A DNA stretch of 15,478 nucleotides from Chloroflexota bacterium (lineage in GTDB: Bacteria; Chloroflexota; Anaerolineae; J102): positions 1 to 15,478 of the forward strand of contig PIVW01000089.1 of assembly GCA_003353825.1 (NCBI GenBank), in the 5' to 3' direction. Of this stretch, positions 1 through 7,070 are shown one piece after another (position 1 is the first letter of the stretch; every line of letters begins with the position of its first letter). The translations under genes and the position numbers were made by a program. The notes under the pieces are model-generated. The model saw only the letters and a program-made list of their open reading frames with translations. It made no database searches and was not told the DNA's origin.

Positions 1-169
1 ACGGCCTTCTTAACCCTTGCAAAGGAGTATTTTTTGTTTCAGAAAAGTAGTTCCCACACTCTTTACAGTGACGAATCTCTCTTTTTTCACCACTGCCAAC
101 GGCATAAAATGTGTGGTGCTTGTGATTCTCAGAATTTCATTCGGGACAGCGGCTTGTAGTTAAAGACAT
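1..169 (-). pseudogene. Insertion-sequence transposase, N-terminal zinc-ribbon part, in-frame TGA, runs off window
   Basis: Reading leftwards from an ATG at 169-167, preceded by a strong AGGAGG ribosome site, the frame gives a short N-terminus with CPE, a TGA at 139-137, and then an open frame to the window edge containing H-C-K-E-C-G and FSETKNTPL. The CxxC plus FSETxxTPL pattern is that of the zinc-ribbon N-terminus of IS1-like and related transposases. The helix-turn-helix and DDE parts would lie left of base 1. The TGA stands exactly where the second Cys of the first CPxC knuckle is expected, so a Cys codon (TGC or TGT) probably mutated to a stop. The copy is therefore probably dead. The IS family assignment is from memory of the motif and is not firm. 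Confidence 0.6.
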
Positions 170-366
170 TTCCTTTCCTCCTGAATATGCTTGATGTAAT
201 CTTGAGGAATATTATGTCTATTTGTTTGTCTCACCAAATCCCATTCAACGACCCCAGTGCCACAACGCCAACATCGGCGATTTTTGTCGATTTTGGCAGC
301 AAGTAGCACATTGCACAGGGCAAGTGCAACCCTTTGTCCGCAAACCCAGGTTGTACGTGCGATCTG
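160..366 (-). other. Open frame with a CxxCG motif overlapping the transposase start; possible decayed gene end
   Basis: A stop-free frame between a TAG at 369-367 and a TAA at 162-160 reads into the first codons of the transposase and overlaps its ATG by ten bases. Its second half is protein-like, with CWRCG, then VEWDLVRQ, then NIPQDYIKHIQEE. It has no ATG; only a GTG could start it. It may be the 3' end of a small zinc-knuckle protein whose 5' end has decayed, or chance. I do not recognise a family with confidence. Confidence 0.25.
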
Positions 367-499
367 CTACAAAGATGCCTCATTTTACCAATTCAGGCCG
401 GGAATGATTTGCTGGACATTTCTTACAGATGATTCACTGGCCTAAATCAGCATTGAAGCGTAGAATACATGAGTTCTAATCCTATGTTGGCTGACGGTT
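170..499. other. Intergenic stretch, probably the outer end of the insertion sequence
   Basis: Apart from the CxxCG frame ending at 160, nothing here is convincingly coding. Two short plus-strand frames near 222-445 have no ribosome site and no recognisable motif. One end of the insertion sequence whose transposase starts at 169 should lie here, but its other end is outside the window, so its terminal repeat cannot be identified by pairing. Confidence 0.4.
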
Positions 500-508
500 G
501 TTTGATTT

Positions 509-671
509 GGGTGTGTCCTAAATGAGTTGGAGACATAATGTGTCATCAGGTTTCGGCCTAGGTTTATCAACATAACCCCCCATCTCGAAGGTTCGGAAGG
601 CCTGAATTGGCCTCCAAATGTGTTAGTATGGTAGGGTGTTATTGCCCTTCTAACTCAAAAAGGACACACCC
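509..671. mobile_element. 163-bp MITE-like element with terminal inverted repeats and 9-bp target-site duplication
   Basis: The left end (509-519, GGGTGTGTCCT) and right end (661-671, AGGACACACCC) are perfect 11-bp inverted repeats. The match continues to 20 bp (509-528 against 652-671) with 17 identities. Immediately outside both ends stands the same 9-bp word, GTTTGATTT, at 500-508 and 672-680. Terminal inverted repeats with an exact flanking duplication are the signature of transposition. The interior is too short to code for a transposase, so the element is non-autonomous. A 9-bp duplication occurs in several IS families, so no family is named. The right edge of the flanking repeat is only 33 bp from the ilvE start, so the element occupies the ilvE upstream region and may carry or displace its promoter. 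Confidence 0.85.
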
Positions 672-713
672 GTTTGATTTTATTCTTCCCCATTATTTTA
701 ACGAGGTAAAAAC

Positions 714-1655
714 ATGTCCATGAAAGCAGATTGGATGTGGATGAACGGGCACTTGATCCCTTGGGACCAGGCTACCGTCCATGTCTTTGCGCACGCCCTC
801 CACTATGGTTCCAGTGTCTTCGAGGGCGTCCGTGCTTATAGTACGCCGAAAGGCCCTGCCATTTTTCGGGGGCGTGAACATATGCGGCGTCTGCACGATT
901 CCGCCAAGATCATCCGCATGCCCGTGCCTTATAGCGCCGATGACTTGATCGAAGCGACCAAATCATCGATTCGTGCCAACAAGCAAGAGAGTTGCTACAT
1001 CCGTCCGCTTGTCTTCCGTGGCTATGAAGGCCTTGGCATCGACGGGCGCAAATGCCCTGTCGAGATCATTATCGGCACCATCCCTTGGGGTATTTATCTG
1101 GGAGATGATGCAATTAAGAAAGGCGTTGACGTCGCTGTTAGCTCATGGCGGCGTATGGCACCTGGTACGGGTTCATCCCTTGCCAAGATCGGTGGCAATT
1201 ATGTCAATAGCCAGCTCGTCGTCATGGAGGCCAAGGAAAACGGTTTTATGGAGGGTATCACCCTCGATGTCAATGGCTATCTCTCGGAAGGTTCGGGTGA
1301 AAATCTGTTCCTAGTTCGCGACGGCGAGATATATACCCCTCCTTTATCTTCATCCATTCTCGCCGGTATCACCCGCAACAGCGCTATTACCATAGCCAAT
1401 GATCTTGGCTACGAAGTGCGCGAATCTTATCTCACGCGTGATTTGCTCTACCTTGCCGACGAGCTTTTCTTTACGGGCACGGCGGTTGAGATCACACCGG
1501 TACGATCGGTCGATCGCATATCGATCGGGTCAGGATCCTGTGGCCCCATCACCAAGGCGATCCAGGAACGCTTCTTTGCCATAGCTGCCGGTGAAGTTGA
1601 AGATACGTACGGCTGGCTTGATTACGTTTATGCGGATGGCGAATGGCCGCTGTGA
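714..1655 (+). CDS. ilvE: Branched-chain amino acid aminotransferase
   Basis: PLP enzyme (fold type IV) that transfers the amino group between glutamate and the 2-oxo acids of leucine, isoleucine and valine, the last step of their synthesis; cytoplasmic. The 313 aa match the usual family length of about 305-310. Visible motifs: YGSSVFEGVRAY near residues 31-42, the Arg-rich CYIRPL near 94-99, the catalytic Lys in LAKIGGNYVNSQL (Lys158), the cofactor-binding EGSGENLF (192-199), GITRNSAI, and the C-terminal GTAVEITPVRSVD. The start at 714 has a GAGG site seven bases upstream; a second ATG lies two codons in. No T-box or leader peptide was seen. A MITE-like element ends just upstream and probably affects expression. 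The next gene is 198 bp downstream with no clear terminator between. Confidence 0.96.
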   Translation: MSMKADWMWMNGHLIPWDQATVHVFAHALHYGSSVFEGVRAYSTPKGPAIFRGREHMRRLHDSAKIIRMPVPYSADDLIEATKSSIRANKQESCYIRPLVFRGYEGLGIDGRKCPVEIIIGTIPWGIYLGDDAIKKGVDVAVSSWRRMAPGTGSSLAKIGGNYVNSQLVVMEAKENGFMEGITLDVNGYLSEGSGENLFLVRDGEIYTPPLSSSILAGITRNSAITIANDLGYEVRESYLTRDLLYLADELFFTGTAVEITPVRSVDRISIGSGSCGPITKAIQERFFAIAAGEVEDTYGWLDYVYADGEWPL

Positions 1656-1723
1656 TCGTACGCAAACAAGTGAGAGATCAACGAAGTTCAACGGAATTTC
1701 GTGTGGTTGACACTGACTCAGGC

Positions 1724-1794
1724 TGATACGTGAAACGTAAAACGTGAAAGAGCACATGATATGAGGAGGTAACGTATCACGTTTTACCATGTGC
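1724..1794 (+). promoter_or_regulatory. Interleaved and competing inverted repeats between ilvE and the cupin gene
   Basis: An 11-bp perfect inverted repeat (1737-1747 GTAAAACGTGA, 1777-1787 TCACGTTTTAC) is interleaved with a 7-bp one (1752-1758 GCACATG, 1788-1794 CATGTGC). The order A-B-A'-B' could form a pseudoknot in RNA. A third pair, 1724-1731 with 1772-1779, overlaps the second arm of the first and would compete with it. The loop contains a Shine-Dalgarno-like GAGGAGGT (1763-1770) with no start codon at normal distance. A perfect -35 word, TTGACA, lies at 1707-1712, but no good -10 follows. Function is unknown; part of the pairing comes from the heptamer repeat and may be a by-product of it. 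Confidence 0.35.
1728..1748. repeat. Heptanucleotide tandem repeat, three units
   Basis: Three consecutive 7-mers read ACGTGAA, ACGTAAA, ACGTGAA at 1728-1734, 1735-1741 and 1742-1748. They differ at one position only. Short degenerate heptamer arrays are a known class of interspersed repeat in some bacteria (the STRR of filamentous cyanobacteria). A second heptamer array of different sequence lies at 14539-14566. Confidence 0.6.
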
Positions 1795-1853
1795 ATCCAA
1801 CACGAAATCCTTAAGAGGCATCAACGATTACCGAAACTATTTGAACCGATTTC

Positions 1854-2183
1854 ATGAAGGTGAATAGAGTCACTAACGACGATGCGGTGCCGGTCGAAAT
1901 GATACCCGACCTGATCCGCCGCACCCTGGCGGTGGGCGAACGCGTAATGATGATCGAAGTCACCGCCGACGAAGGTGTCTATCTGCCCATGCACAGCCAT
2001 CATCACGGACAGGTGAGGTACGTCATATCCGGGCGGATTGAGTTTGAGGTCGAGGGAGAGACATTTATCGCCAATCAGGGTGATTTCTACGCCTTGCCCG
2101 GTCAGATCGAACACGCCGCCCGTTTTCTGGCCCCGACCAAGGTTTTGGAGACTTTTAGCCCGCCAAGAGAGGCATATCGATGA
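1854..2183 (+). CDS. Single-domain cupin protein
   Basis: Small 109-aa metal-binding beta-barrel protein. The first cupin motif is nearly canonical: Gly41, five residues, His47-x-His49, Gln53 in place of the usual Glu, then Gly60. The second motif is GDFYALPGQIEH, giving His87 as the fourth ligand. Such stand-alone cupins often bind a small sugar or acid, or act as sensors; the substrate cannot be read from sequence. ATG 1854 is the first in-frame start after a TGA at 1842, and no good ribosome site precedes it, so the message may be structured or weakly translated. Its TGA overlaps the ATG of the next gene (ATGA at 2180-2183), implying translational coupling. Confidence 0.85.
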   Translation: MKVNRVTNDDAVPVEMIPDLIRRTLAVGERVMMIEVTADEGVYLPMHSHHHGQVRYVISGRIEFEVEGETFIANQGDFYALPGQIEHAARFLAPTKVLETFSPPREAYR

Positions 2184-2380
2184 CCGCACAACGTTCAATA
2201 GAGAAATCCTATCGGAAATTCAGTGTTAAGGAGCAACCAAACGATTCAGTTTACTGGAGACGGCAATCATACGAGGTTCGTTTAGCCGTGCTAGAGCAAA
2301 TTCGGTGCGACTATCACAATTGGAAATACGATGCTGAACCAAGATTTCAAAGAGATTATTCGATTGCTAAACGCAAATGA
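2180..2380 (+). CDS. Small antitoxin-like protein, partner of a nucleotidyltransferase toxin (partner decayed)
   Basis: 66-aa soluble charged protein with YWRRQSYEVRLAVLEQIR in the middle and PRFQRDYSIAKR at the end. This resembles the small proteins (YWxxxxxExRLxxxExIR ... PRxQRVYxIxKR) that I know upstream of nucleotidyltransferase-fold genes of the MNT/AbiEii type in Chloroflexota and cyanobacteria, where they are presumed antitoxins. A GAGAGG ribosome site lies inside the end of the cupin gene, and the start overlaps the cupin stop. The last 50 bases are read in a second frame as the start of the nucleotidyltransferase (see 2331-2390). The family is recalled, not searched; the antitoxin role is inference. 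If the partner is dead, this gene is an orphan. Confidence 0.6.
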   Translation: MTAQRSIEKSYRKFSVKEQPNDSVYWRRQSYEVRLAVLEQIRCDYHNWKYDAEPRFQRDYSIAKRK

Positions 2381-2390
2381 TGTTCCCTAA
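2331..2390 (+). pseudogene. Truncated start of a nucleotidyltransferase-fold (toxin-type) gene
   Basis: An ATG at 2331 inside the antitoxin-like gene opens a frame reading MLNQDFKEIIRLLNANDVP then TAA. The pattern NxDFKEFIxLLNANxV is the usual N-terminus of MNT/AbiEii-type nucleotidyltransferases, where it is followed by a strand such as YLIVGGYAV and the GS/DxD active site. Here the TAA stands where the Tyr codon (TAT) would be. The next in-frame codons read FIIRA, a plausible relic of that strand, before leuS begins at 2412. The rest of the gene, including all catalytic residues, is absent. leuS is in frame with this remnant, so readthrough of the TAA would give an extended LeuRS. The call rests on motif memory. 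Confidence 0.5.
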
Positions 2391-2411
2391 TTTATTATCA
2401 GAGCACCAATT

Positions 2412-4934
2412 ATGACCGAACGCTACGACCCCAGCACTATCGAACCGAAATGGCGACAACAATGGGAAGAAACCAAGTTGTATCGCCGCGACGACGAATC
2501 AGACGCGGAAAAATGGTACTTTCTCACCATGCTCCCCTATCCCAGTGGTGATCTTCACACCGGCCATTGGTATGCCATGTCGCCATCAGATGCCGGAGCG
2601 CGTTATAAACGCATGCGTGGCTACAACGCCTGGTTCCCCATCGGCTTTGATGCCTTTGGCCTGCCCGCCGAGAACGCTGCCATCAAGCAGGGCGCCCATC
2701 CCCACAAATGGACGGTGCAGAACATCGAAAACATGCGTTGGCAACTACGGCAGATGGGTACCATGTTCGATTGGGAGCATGAGGCTGTATCCTGCCTGCC
2801 CGGCTACTACCAGTGGACAGAATGGTTCTTCCTAAAGTTCTATGACATGGGCTTGGCTTACCGCGAAGAAGCGCCTGTCGATTTCTGCCCGACATGCAAC
2901 ACAACCCTGGCCCGAGAACAAGTCTGGGGTGATGATCGCCACTGCGAACGCTGCGGCACTCCTGTGATCATCAAGAATTTGGCCCAGTGGAAATTCCGCA
3001 TCACCAAATATGCCGATGAATTGGCCGACTGCCTGGACAACATCGACTGGCCGGAGCGGGTTAAAACCATGCAACGCAATTGGATCGGACGTAGTGAGGG
3101 TGTCGAATTCGAGATGATTGTTCAGGATCATACAGAACTGAGTTTTCGCGTCTTCACCACCCGGCCTGATACTACTTTTGGTATGACCTTTGCCGTGTTG
3201 GCGCCTGAGCATCCCCTGGTCGAGTTGATCACGACAGATGTAGAACGAGCATCTGTGACCGACTATGTTGAAGCTGCTAAACGGAAGAGCGATTTGGATC
3301 GCCAGACCGATGCAGGTGACAAAACCGGCGTGTTTACCGGCGCATATGCTATCAACCCTGTCAATAATCAGCCCGTACCTATCTGGATTGCAGACTATGT
3401 GCTCATGGGCTACGGCACCGGCGCCATCATGGCTGTGCCCGCGCATGATGAGCGCGACTTCGAGTTCGCCCGCACATATGACATCCCCACACCCATCGTC
3501 ATTGTCGCTGAAGACGTTTTTGCAACGGGTGATACTACTGCCTGGGATGACGAAGCCTCACAAGTGCTGGAGGCTGCGTTCACGTATAAAGAAGGTGGCG
3601 TCATGGTCAACAGTGGCCGGTTCGAGGGTTCACCTTGGCCGCAGAGCTTTGATGATACCGCCCTCTGGTTGGCCGAGCACGCGGCCGGCGAACGCAAAGT
3701 AAACTACCGCATGCACGACTGGTTGATCAGCCGCCAGCGCATGTGGGGCTCACCCATTCCTATCATCTATTGCCCCGATTGTGGCACTGTGCCCGTCCCC
3801 TACGAAGACCTGCCCGTTCTGCTGCCCGAAGACGCTGAGTTCCGCCCCACCGGCGAAAGCCCACTGAAATATCATGAAAGTTTCCGCTACGTCAAGTGCC
3901 CAAAATGTGGTTCTGACGCTGAGCGAGAAACCGATACCATGGACACATTCTTGTGCTCTTCCTGGTATCCTTATGCCTATCTGTCACCGTACTGGAAAGA
4001 GGGTGAGACGTTGAGCGCCGATGATATCCCCTGGCAAAAAGAGGCTGGAGAGCTGTGGATGCCCGTGGACCAGTACACCGGTGGGATCGAGCATGCCACC
4101 ATGCACTTGCTGTACGTTCGTTTCTTCACCAAGGCTATGCGCGACGCCGGCTTGGTGTCCTTTGACGAACCTATGCTGCGATTGGTCAACCAGGGTATGA
4201 TCCTGGGCGAGGATGGCGAGAAGATGTCGAAATCTCGTGGTAATGTGGTGAACCCGGACGATTACGTTGGCAAGTACGGCGCCGACACCGTGCGCGCTTT
4301 TCTGATGTTTATCGGCCCCTGGGAGCAGGGTGGGCCCTGGAACCCACGCGCGATCGAAGGTGTGCAGCGCTTCATGCAGCGTGTTTGGTCGTTGATCATC
4401 GATGAACCGCCGCAGAAATTATTCAAAGGCGATATCAAAAAAACGTCCAGAGACCTGCGCCGTACCACACACCAGACCATCCTCAAAGTCACTGAGGATT
4501 ACGAGAACTTCAAGTTCAACACAATGGTCGCTGCCCTGATGGGGTTCAGCAACACATTGGCCGATGTCAAAGAGTCGGTGGTGTGCGGTACAGATGCTTG
4601 GGATGAGGCCATCACCACGTTGTTGCTACTCATGGCCCCGGCTATGCCCCACGTCACTGAGGAATTGTGGTCCCGTTTGGGCAGGCCGTATAGCATCCAT
4701 CAACAATCCTGGCCCGAAGGAGATCCTGAACTGGCTAAAGAGGATGTGGTCGAGATCGCCCTCCAGGTCAATGGCAAAGTGCGAGATCATATTGAAGTCG
4801 CTGCTGATGCCGATAAAACTGAACTGGAAGCATCGGCCCTGGCCAGCGAAAAAGTGCAGAAATGGATCGACGGCAAGACCATCCGCAAGGTAATCGTTGT
4901 GCCCGGACGAATGGTGAACGTCGTCGCAACATGA
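2412..4934 (+). CDS. leuS: Leucyl-tRNA synthetase
   Basis: Class I synthetase that charges tRNA-Leu with leucine; cytoplasmic and essential. At 840 aa it has normal bacterial length. In order: PYPSGDLHTGH with the HIGH-type signature HTGH at 49-52, FDAFGLPAENAA at 79-90, a zinc knuckle with Cys159, Cys162, Cys178 and Cys181, the CP1 editing domain with TTRPDT and YGTGAIMAVPAHDERD, a second Cys4 cluster (CPDCG, CPKCG) before DTMDTF, KMSKS at 604-608, then the anticodon-binding helical domain and a C-terminal domain with LQVNGKVRD. No frameshift. The leader (2391-2411) has only a weak ribosome site (AGAGCACC), and a dead toxin gene ends 21 bases upstream in the same frame. An intrinsic terminator follows after 28 bases. 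Confidence 0.98.
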   Translation: MTERYDPSTIEPKWRQQWEETKLYRRDDESDAEKWYFLTMLPYPSGDLHTGHWYAMSPSDAGARYKRMRGYNAWFPIGFDAFGLPAENAAIKQGAHPHKWTVQNIENMRWQLRQMGTMFDWEHEAVSCLPGYYQWTEWFFLKFYDMGLAYREEAPVDFCPTCNTTLAREQVWGDDRHCERCGTPVIIKNLAQWKFRITKYADELADCLDNIDWPERVKTMQRNWIGRSEGVEFEMIVQDHTELSFRVFTTRPDTTFGMTFAVLAPEHPLVELITTDVERASVTDYVEAAKRKSDLDRQTDAGDKTGVFTGAYAINPVNNQPVPIWIADYVLMGYGTGAIMAVPAHDERDFEFARTYDIPTPIVIVAEDVFATGDTTAWDDEASQVLEAAFTYKEGGVMVNSGRFEGSPWPQSFDDTALWLAEHAAGERKVNYRMHDWLISRQRMWGSPIPIIYCPDCGTVPVPYEDLPVLLPEDAEFRPTGESPLKYHESFRYVKCPKCGSDAERETDTMDTFLCSSWYPYAYLSPYWKEGETLSADDIPWQKEAGELWMPVDQYTGGIEHATMHLLYVRFFTKAMRDAGLVSFDEPMLRLVNQGMILGEDGEKMSKSRGNVVNPDDYVGKYGADTVRAFLMFIGPWEQGGPWNPRAIEGVQRFMQRVWSLIIDEPPQKLFKGDIKKTSRDLRRTTHQTILKVTEDYENFKFNTMVAALMGFSNTLADVKESVVCGTDAWDEAITTLLLLMAPAMPHVTEELWSRLGRPYSIHQQSWPEGDPELAKEDVVEIALQVNGKVRDHIEVAADADKTELEASALASEKVQKWIDGKTIRKVIVVPGRMVNVVAT

Positions 4935-4962
4935 CATTGGTAACGACCTCGCAGAGAATAGA

Positions 4963-4998
4963 AAAAACCCGGATCATAGCTATCTGATCCGGGTTTTT
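4963..4998 (+). terminator. Rho-independent terminator after leuS
   Basis: A perfect 14-bp stem (4963-4976 with 4985-4998) with an 8-base loop; its right arm ends in GGGTTTTT. The A-run on the left arm makes it potentially bidirectional. Confidence 0.92.
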
Positions 4999-5000
4999 GT

Positions 5001-5514
5001 TAATTCGTACAGGTATGGCGATCGATTACATCAGGCGCTCGGCGACGCTGTCCAAAATCATTGCTTGCTCACACTGATTTTATCAGAACTACCACCCTCA
5101 CCCTCCGGCGCAAGCCGAGTCGACCTGCATGTGGGGTTAGGTTTCGCCCTTTTGTTCCTTAGCGAGATTATATCTCAGGGTCGTTGAATAATTTCCGGAT
5201 GTTGCAAGGCGTTTTCTGGTTCTGATGTTCAACGTACCCGGCGCTCTTGCGCTTGCGAATGGTTTCTCGCAAGAAAGCAAGTGCGCACCACTGCTAACAG
5301 CGGTTTTTTCAATTCTATCGGGTTGGCTGATCCTTAGGCACATGGTGTGAGGTCGCGTGGCCTTGTTATACCCTAATCATTGAATGCAAAAGTTTATAGC
5401 GGGCTGACACCTTTGTCGGCTCACACGATGTACGATTTAACGGAAGCGATCTAAGGGGCGGTCAACATCCTAGCGGAATGATGATTGGGGGAGAGCTCCG
5501 TATAACTTTTTCTA
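5001..5514. other. 514-bp intergenic region, no convincing gene; possible interspersed repeat
   Basis: No frame here has a ribosome site, family motif or convincing length. A 68-codon minus-strand frame (5137-5343) looks translated repeat-like rather than like a folded protein. The segment contains small hairpins: 5164-5176 (GAGAT, ATCTC) and a 7-bp stem at 5252-5258 with 5267-5273. Its character suggests a decayed or interspersed repeat, but no second copy is in the window to prove it. Confidence 0.35.
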
Positions 5515-5545
5515 TAAAAAGATACCCCGCAGCTTGCTGCAGGGT
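5515..5545 (-). terminator. Intrinsic terminator of the minus-strand hydrolase/DUF1254 unit
   Basis: Stem 5524-5532 with 5537-5545, one C-A mismatch, 4-base loop. On the minus strand it is followed by five T's (5520-5516). It lies 85 bases beyond the stop of the DUF1254 gene. The GC-rich palindrome built on GCAGCTTGCTGC also resembles mobile palindromic (REP-like) repeats. Confidence 0.7.
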
Positions 5546-5630
5546 TCTTGATTTGGTGCGTAGCTTGTTGCTCTGAAAGCAAAAAGCAAAACTACCAGTC
5601 TCAATCTATCAATTCCACGTCCGGCATTTC

Positions 5631-7016
5631 TCAGGACTTGTCCCAGAATTCATCAGTGCCGCCATAGAAACGAACAGTCGGTAACGGCCGTTTACCTTCA
5701 GTTGGAATCCAGTTACTCTCCATTCCCTCTGGAGGCTCAGGCCCGAAATAGAGTGTCACGCTGCCATCGCTGTTCTTTCGCATGTTTGGCAGGTCGAAGG
5801 ATGACAGGCCAGCACGCTCAAGTGGGTTGTAGATGAATGCTAATGTCTCTTGGTCATAGATTATCAATGACCAAAACTGCTCGACCGGCACCTTAGCAGG
5901 CATCGTAAACGAGTAGGTTTTGCCAGCCTGAAACTCATTACCATTCTTGTCAGCCAGTCCAAACAGATACTGGGTTGCCGGTTTCGGACCGATCTTCTTT
6001 GGATAGTATGTTCCAAAGTAATAGCGGTCCATGCGGTTGTCGAGATCGATTCGGTCAGCGTATTCGAAAACGAACTCCCGATTTGCATCACATAGGAGGG
6101 GATTGGCCCAATATTTGCCATGCCACCAGGATTTTGCAGGATCTTTCAGATCTAAAAATTGCTGTTGCATATAATAGTAGGCATCGACAACCCCTTGGCG
6201 CATGGCATTAATAACTTTGGAGGCTGGATCGTAGGGTTTGCCCTTTTCAATCCCGAGTGAGGCCAGCATCTCCATCATCACTTTGTCTCGTGGGTATACG
6301 TTTTCGACGCTGATAATAGCATAGAGATACTCAAACCATTTCTCATCATAATGAGGCAAGCTGGCAAAACGCATGTTAATCGGGTCGATAAACTGTGTAG
6401 GTTTTGGATTCGGAAGCTCAGAGAGGTAATACATCTTCAATGTCTGGGTATATGCGTAAGCCTGCTCGGCCGAGCCCGTGGGACTGGGAACGGACCGGAA
6501 GGCAAAGGCCACCCGGTAGCTTGGGCTTTTTAATTCGATGTAGCCGTCGGGAATCGGATTCGAGTAACCTGGCGGAGTCAGTAGAATTTTGCCCCCTTTG
6601 CCCGCATCGATGCCTGATGGTCCGATGTCAGCGATGGTGATCTGCCAGTGATCAACGATCTGACCGTAGAGACTGGCTTTGTCTGATGCGGCCGGTACTT
6701 CCAAAACCACCGGCCCTTGCCGCAGATCGGTGTGTGATGAGACATAAGGAACTTGATTATTGGCCGTCAACGTTTCCAGATTCGGCTTGGCCGGCTGGGA
6801 ATAGGCGAGAATGACATTAGGTCCAGCGCCGATTTCTGCGGCAGCGCGATGAAACTGATAAATCGCGACCGCTGGCATCGACCAGAGCACCGCCTCGAAG
6901 GCACGCTGGTATTTTATCTGATAATCGAGATCGTCGACTGATGGTGCCGACCTTGCTGGTGGCTTACCACCGATAGGGTCGGTCGGTATCTCTCTCTTTG
7001 AATAGCTGGTGCTCAT
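5631..7016 (-). CDS. DUF1254/DUF1214 domain protein
   Basis: 461-aa protein with the two domains usually found together. The N-terminal DUF1254 part spans roughly residues 50-200 (AVAIYQFHRA, NNQVPYVSSHTDL, GPVVLEVPA, ADIGPSGIDAGKGGKILLTPPGY) and the C-terminal DUF1214 part roughly 340-455 (TYSFTMPAKVPVEQFWSLIIYD, GSVTLYFGPEPPEG, NWIPT). These motifs are clear. The biochemical role of the family is not established. Members are often exported, but no signal peptide is visible here, so this copy is probably cytoplasmic. An AAGGAG site supports the start. It follows the frameshifted hydrolase by 54 bp and ends before an intrinsic terminator, so it is the last gene of that transcription unit. Confidence 0.9.
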   Translation of the reverse strand: MSTSYSKREIPTDPIGGKPPARSAPSVDDLDYQIKYQRAFEAVLWSMPAVAIYQFHRAAAEIGAGPNVILAYSQPAKPNLETLTANNQVPYVSSHTDLRQGPVVLEVPAASDKASLYGQIVDHWQITIADIGPSGIDAGKGGKILLTPPGYSNPIPDGYIELKSPSYRVAFAFRSVPSPTGSAEQAYAYTQTLKMYYLSELPNPKPTQFIDPINMRFASLPHYDEKWFEYLYAIISVENVYPRDKVMMEMLASLGIEKGKPYDPASKVINAMRQGVVDAYYYMQQQFLDLKDPAKSWWHGKYWANPLLCDANREFVFEYADRIDLDNRMDRYYFGTYYPKKIGPKPATQYLFGLADKNGNEFQAGKTYSFTMPAKVPVEQFWSLIIYDQETLAFIYNPLERAGLSSFDLPNMRKNSDGSVTLYFGPEPPEGMESNWIPTEGKRPLPTVRFYGGTDEFWDKS

Positions 7017-7070
7017 TTGCTCTCCTTATTAATCTTGTCATTTCTTAAGGCCGTAATCTCTACGTTGAAG

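Noticed and set aside
137..139. TGA in the transposase as selenocysteine
   Set aside because: Attractive because it sits at a Cys position, but no SECIS-like hairpin was evident just downstream and transposase decay is far commoner.
509..713. T-box or leader-peptide attenuator ahead of ilvE
   Set aside because: No T-box consensus, no run of Leu/Ile/Val codons, no terminator hairpin; the space is filled by the MITE-like element.
2832..3446. 204-codon minus-strand open frame inside leuS
   Set aside because: Antisense shadow of a strongly conserved gene; no ribosome site and no family motif.
5137..5343. 68-codon minus-strand frame as a gene
   Set aside because: No ribosome site, no domain, composition like translated repeat sequence; kept only as part of the intergenic note.
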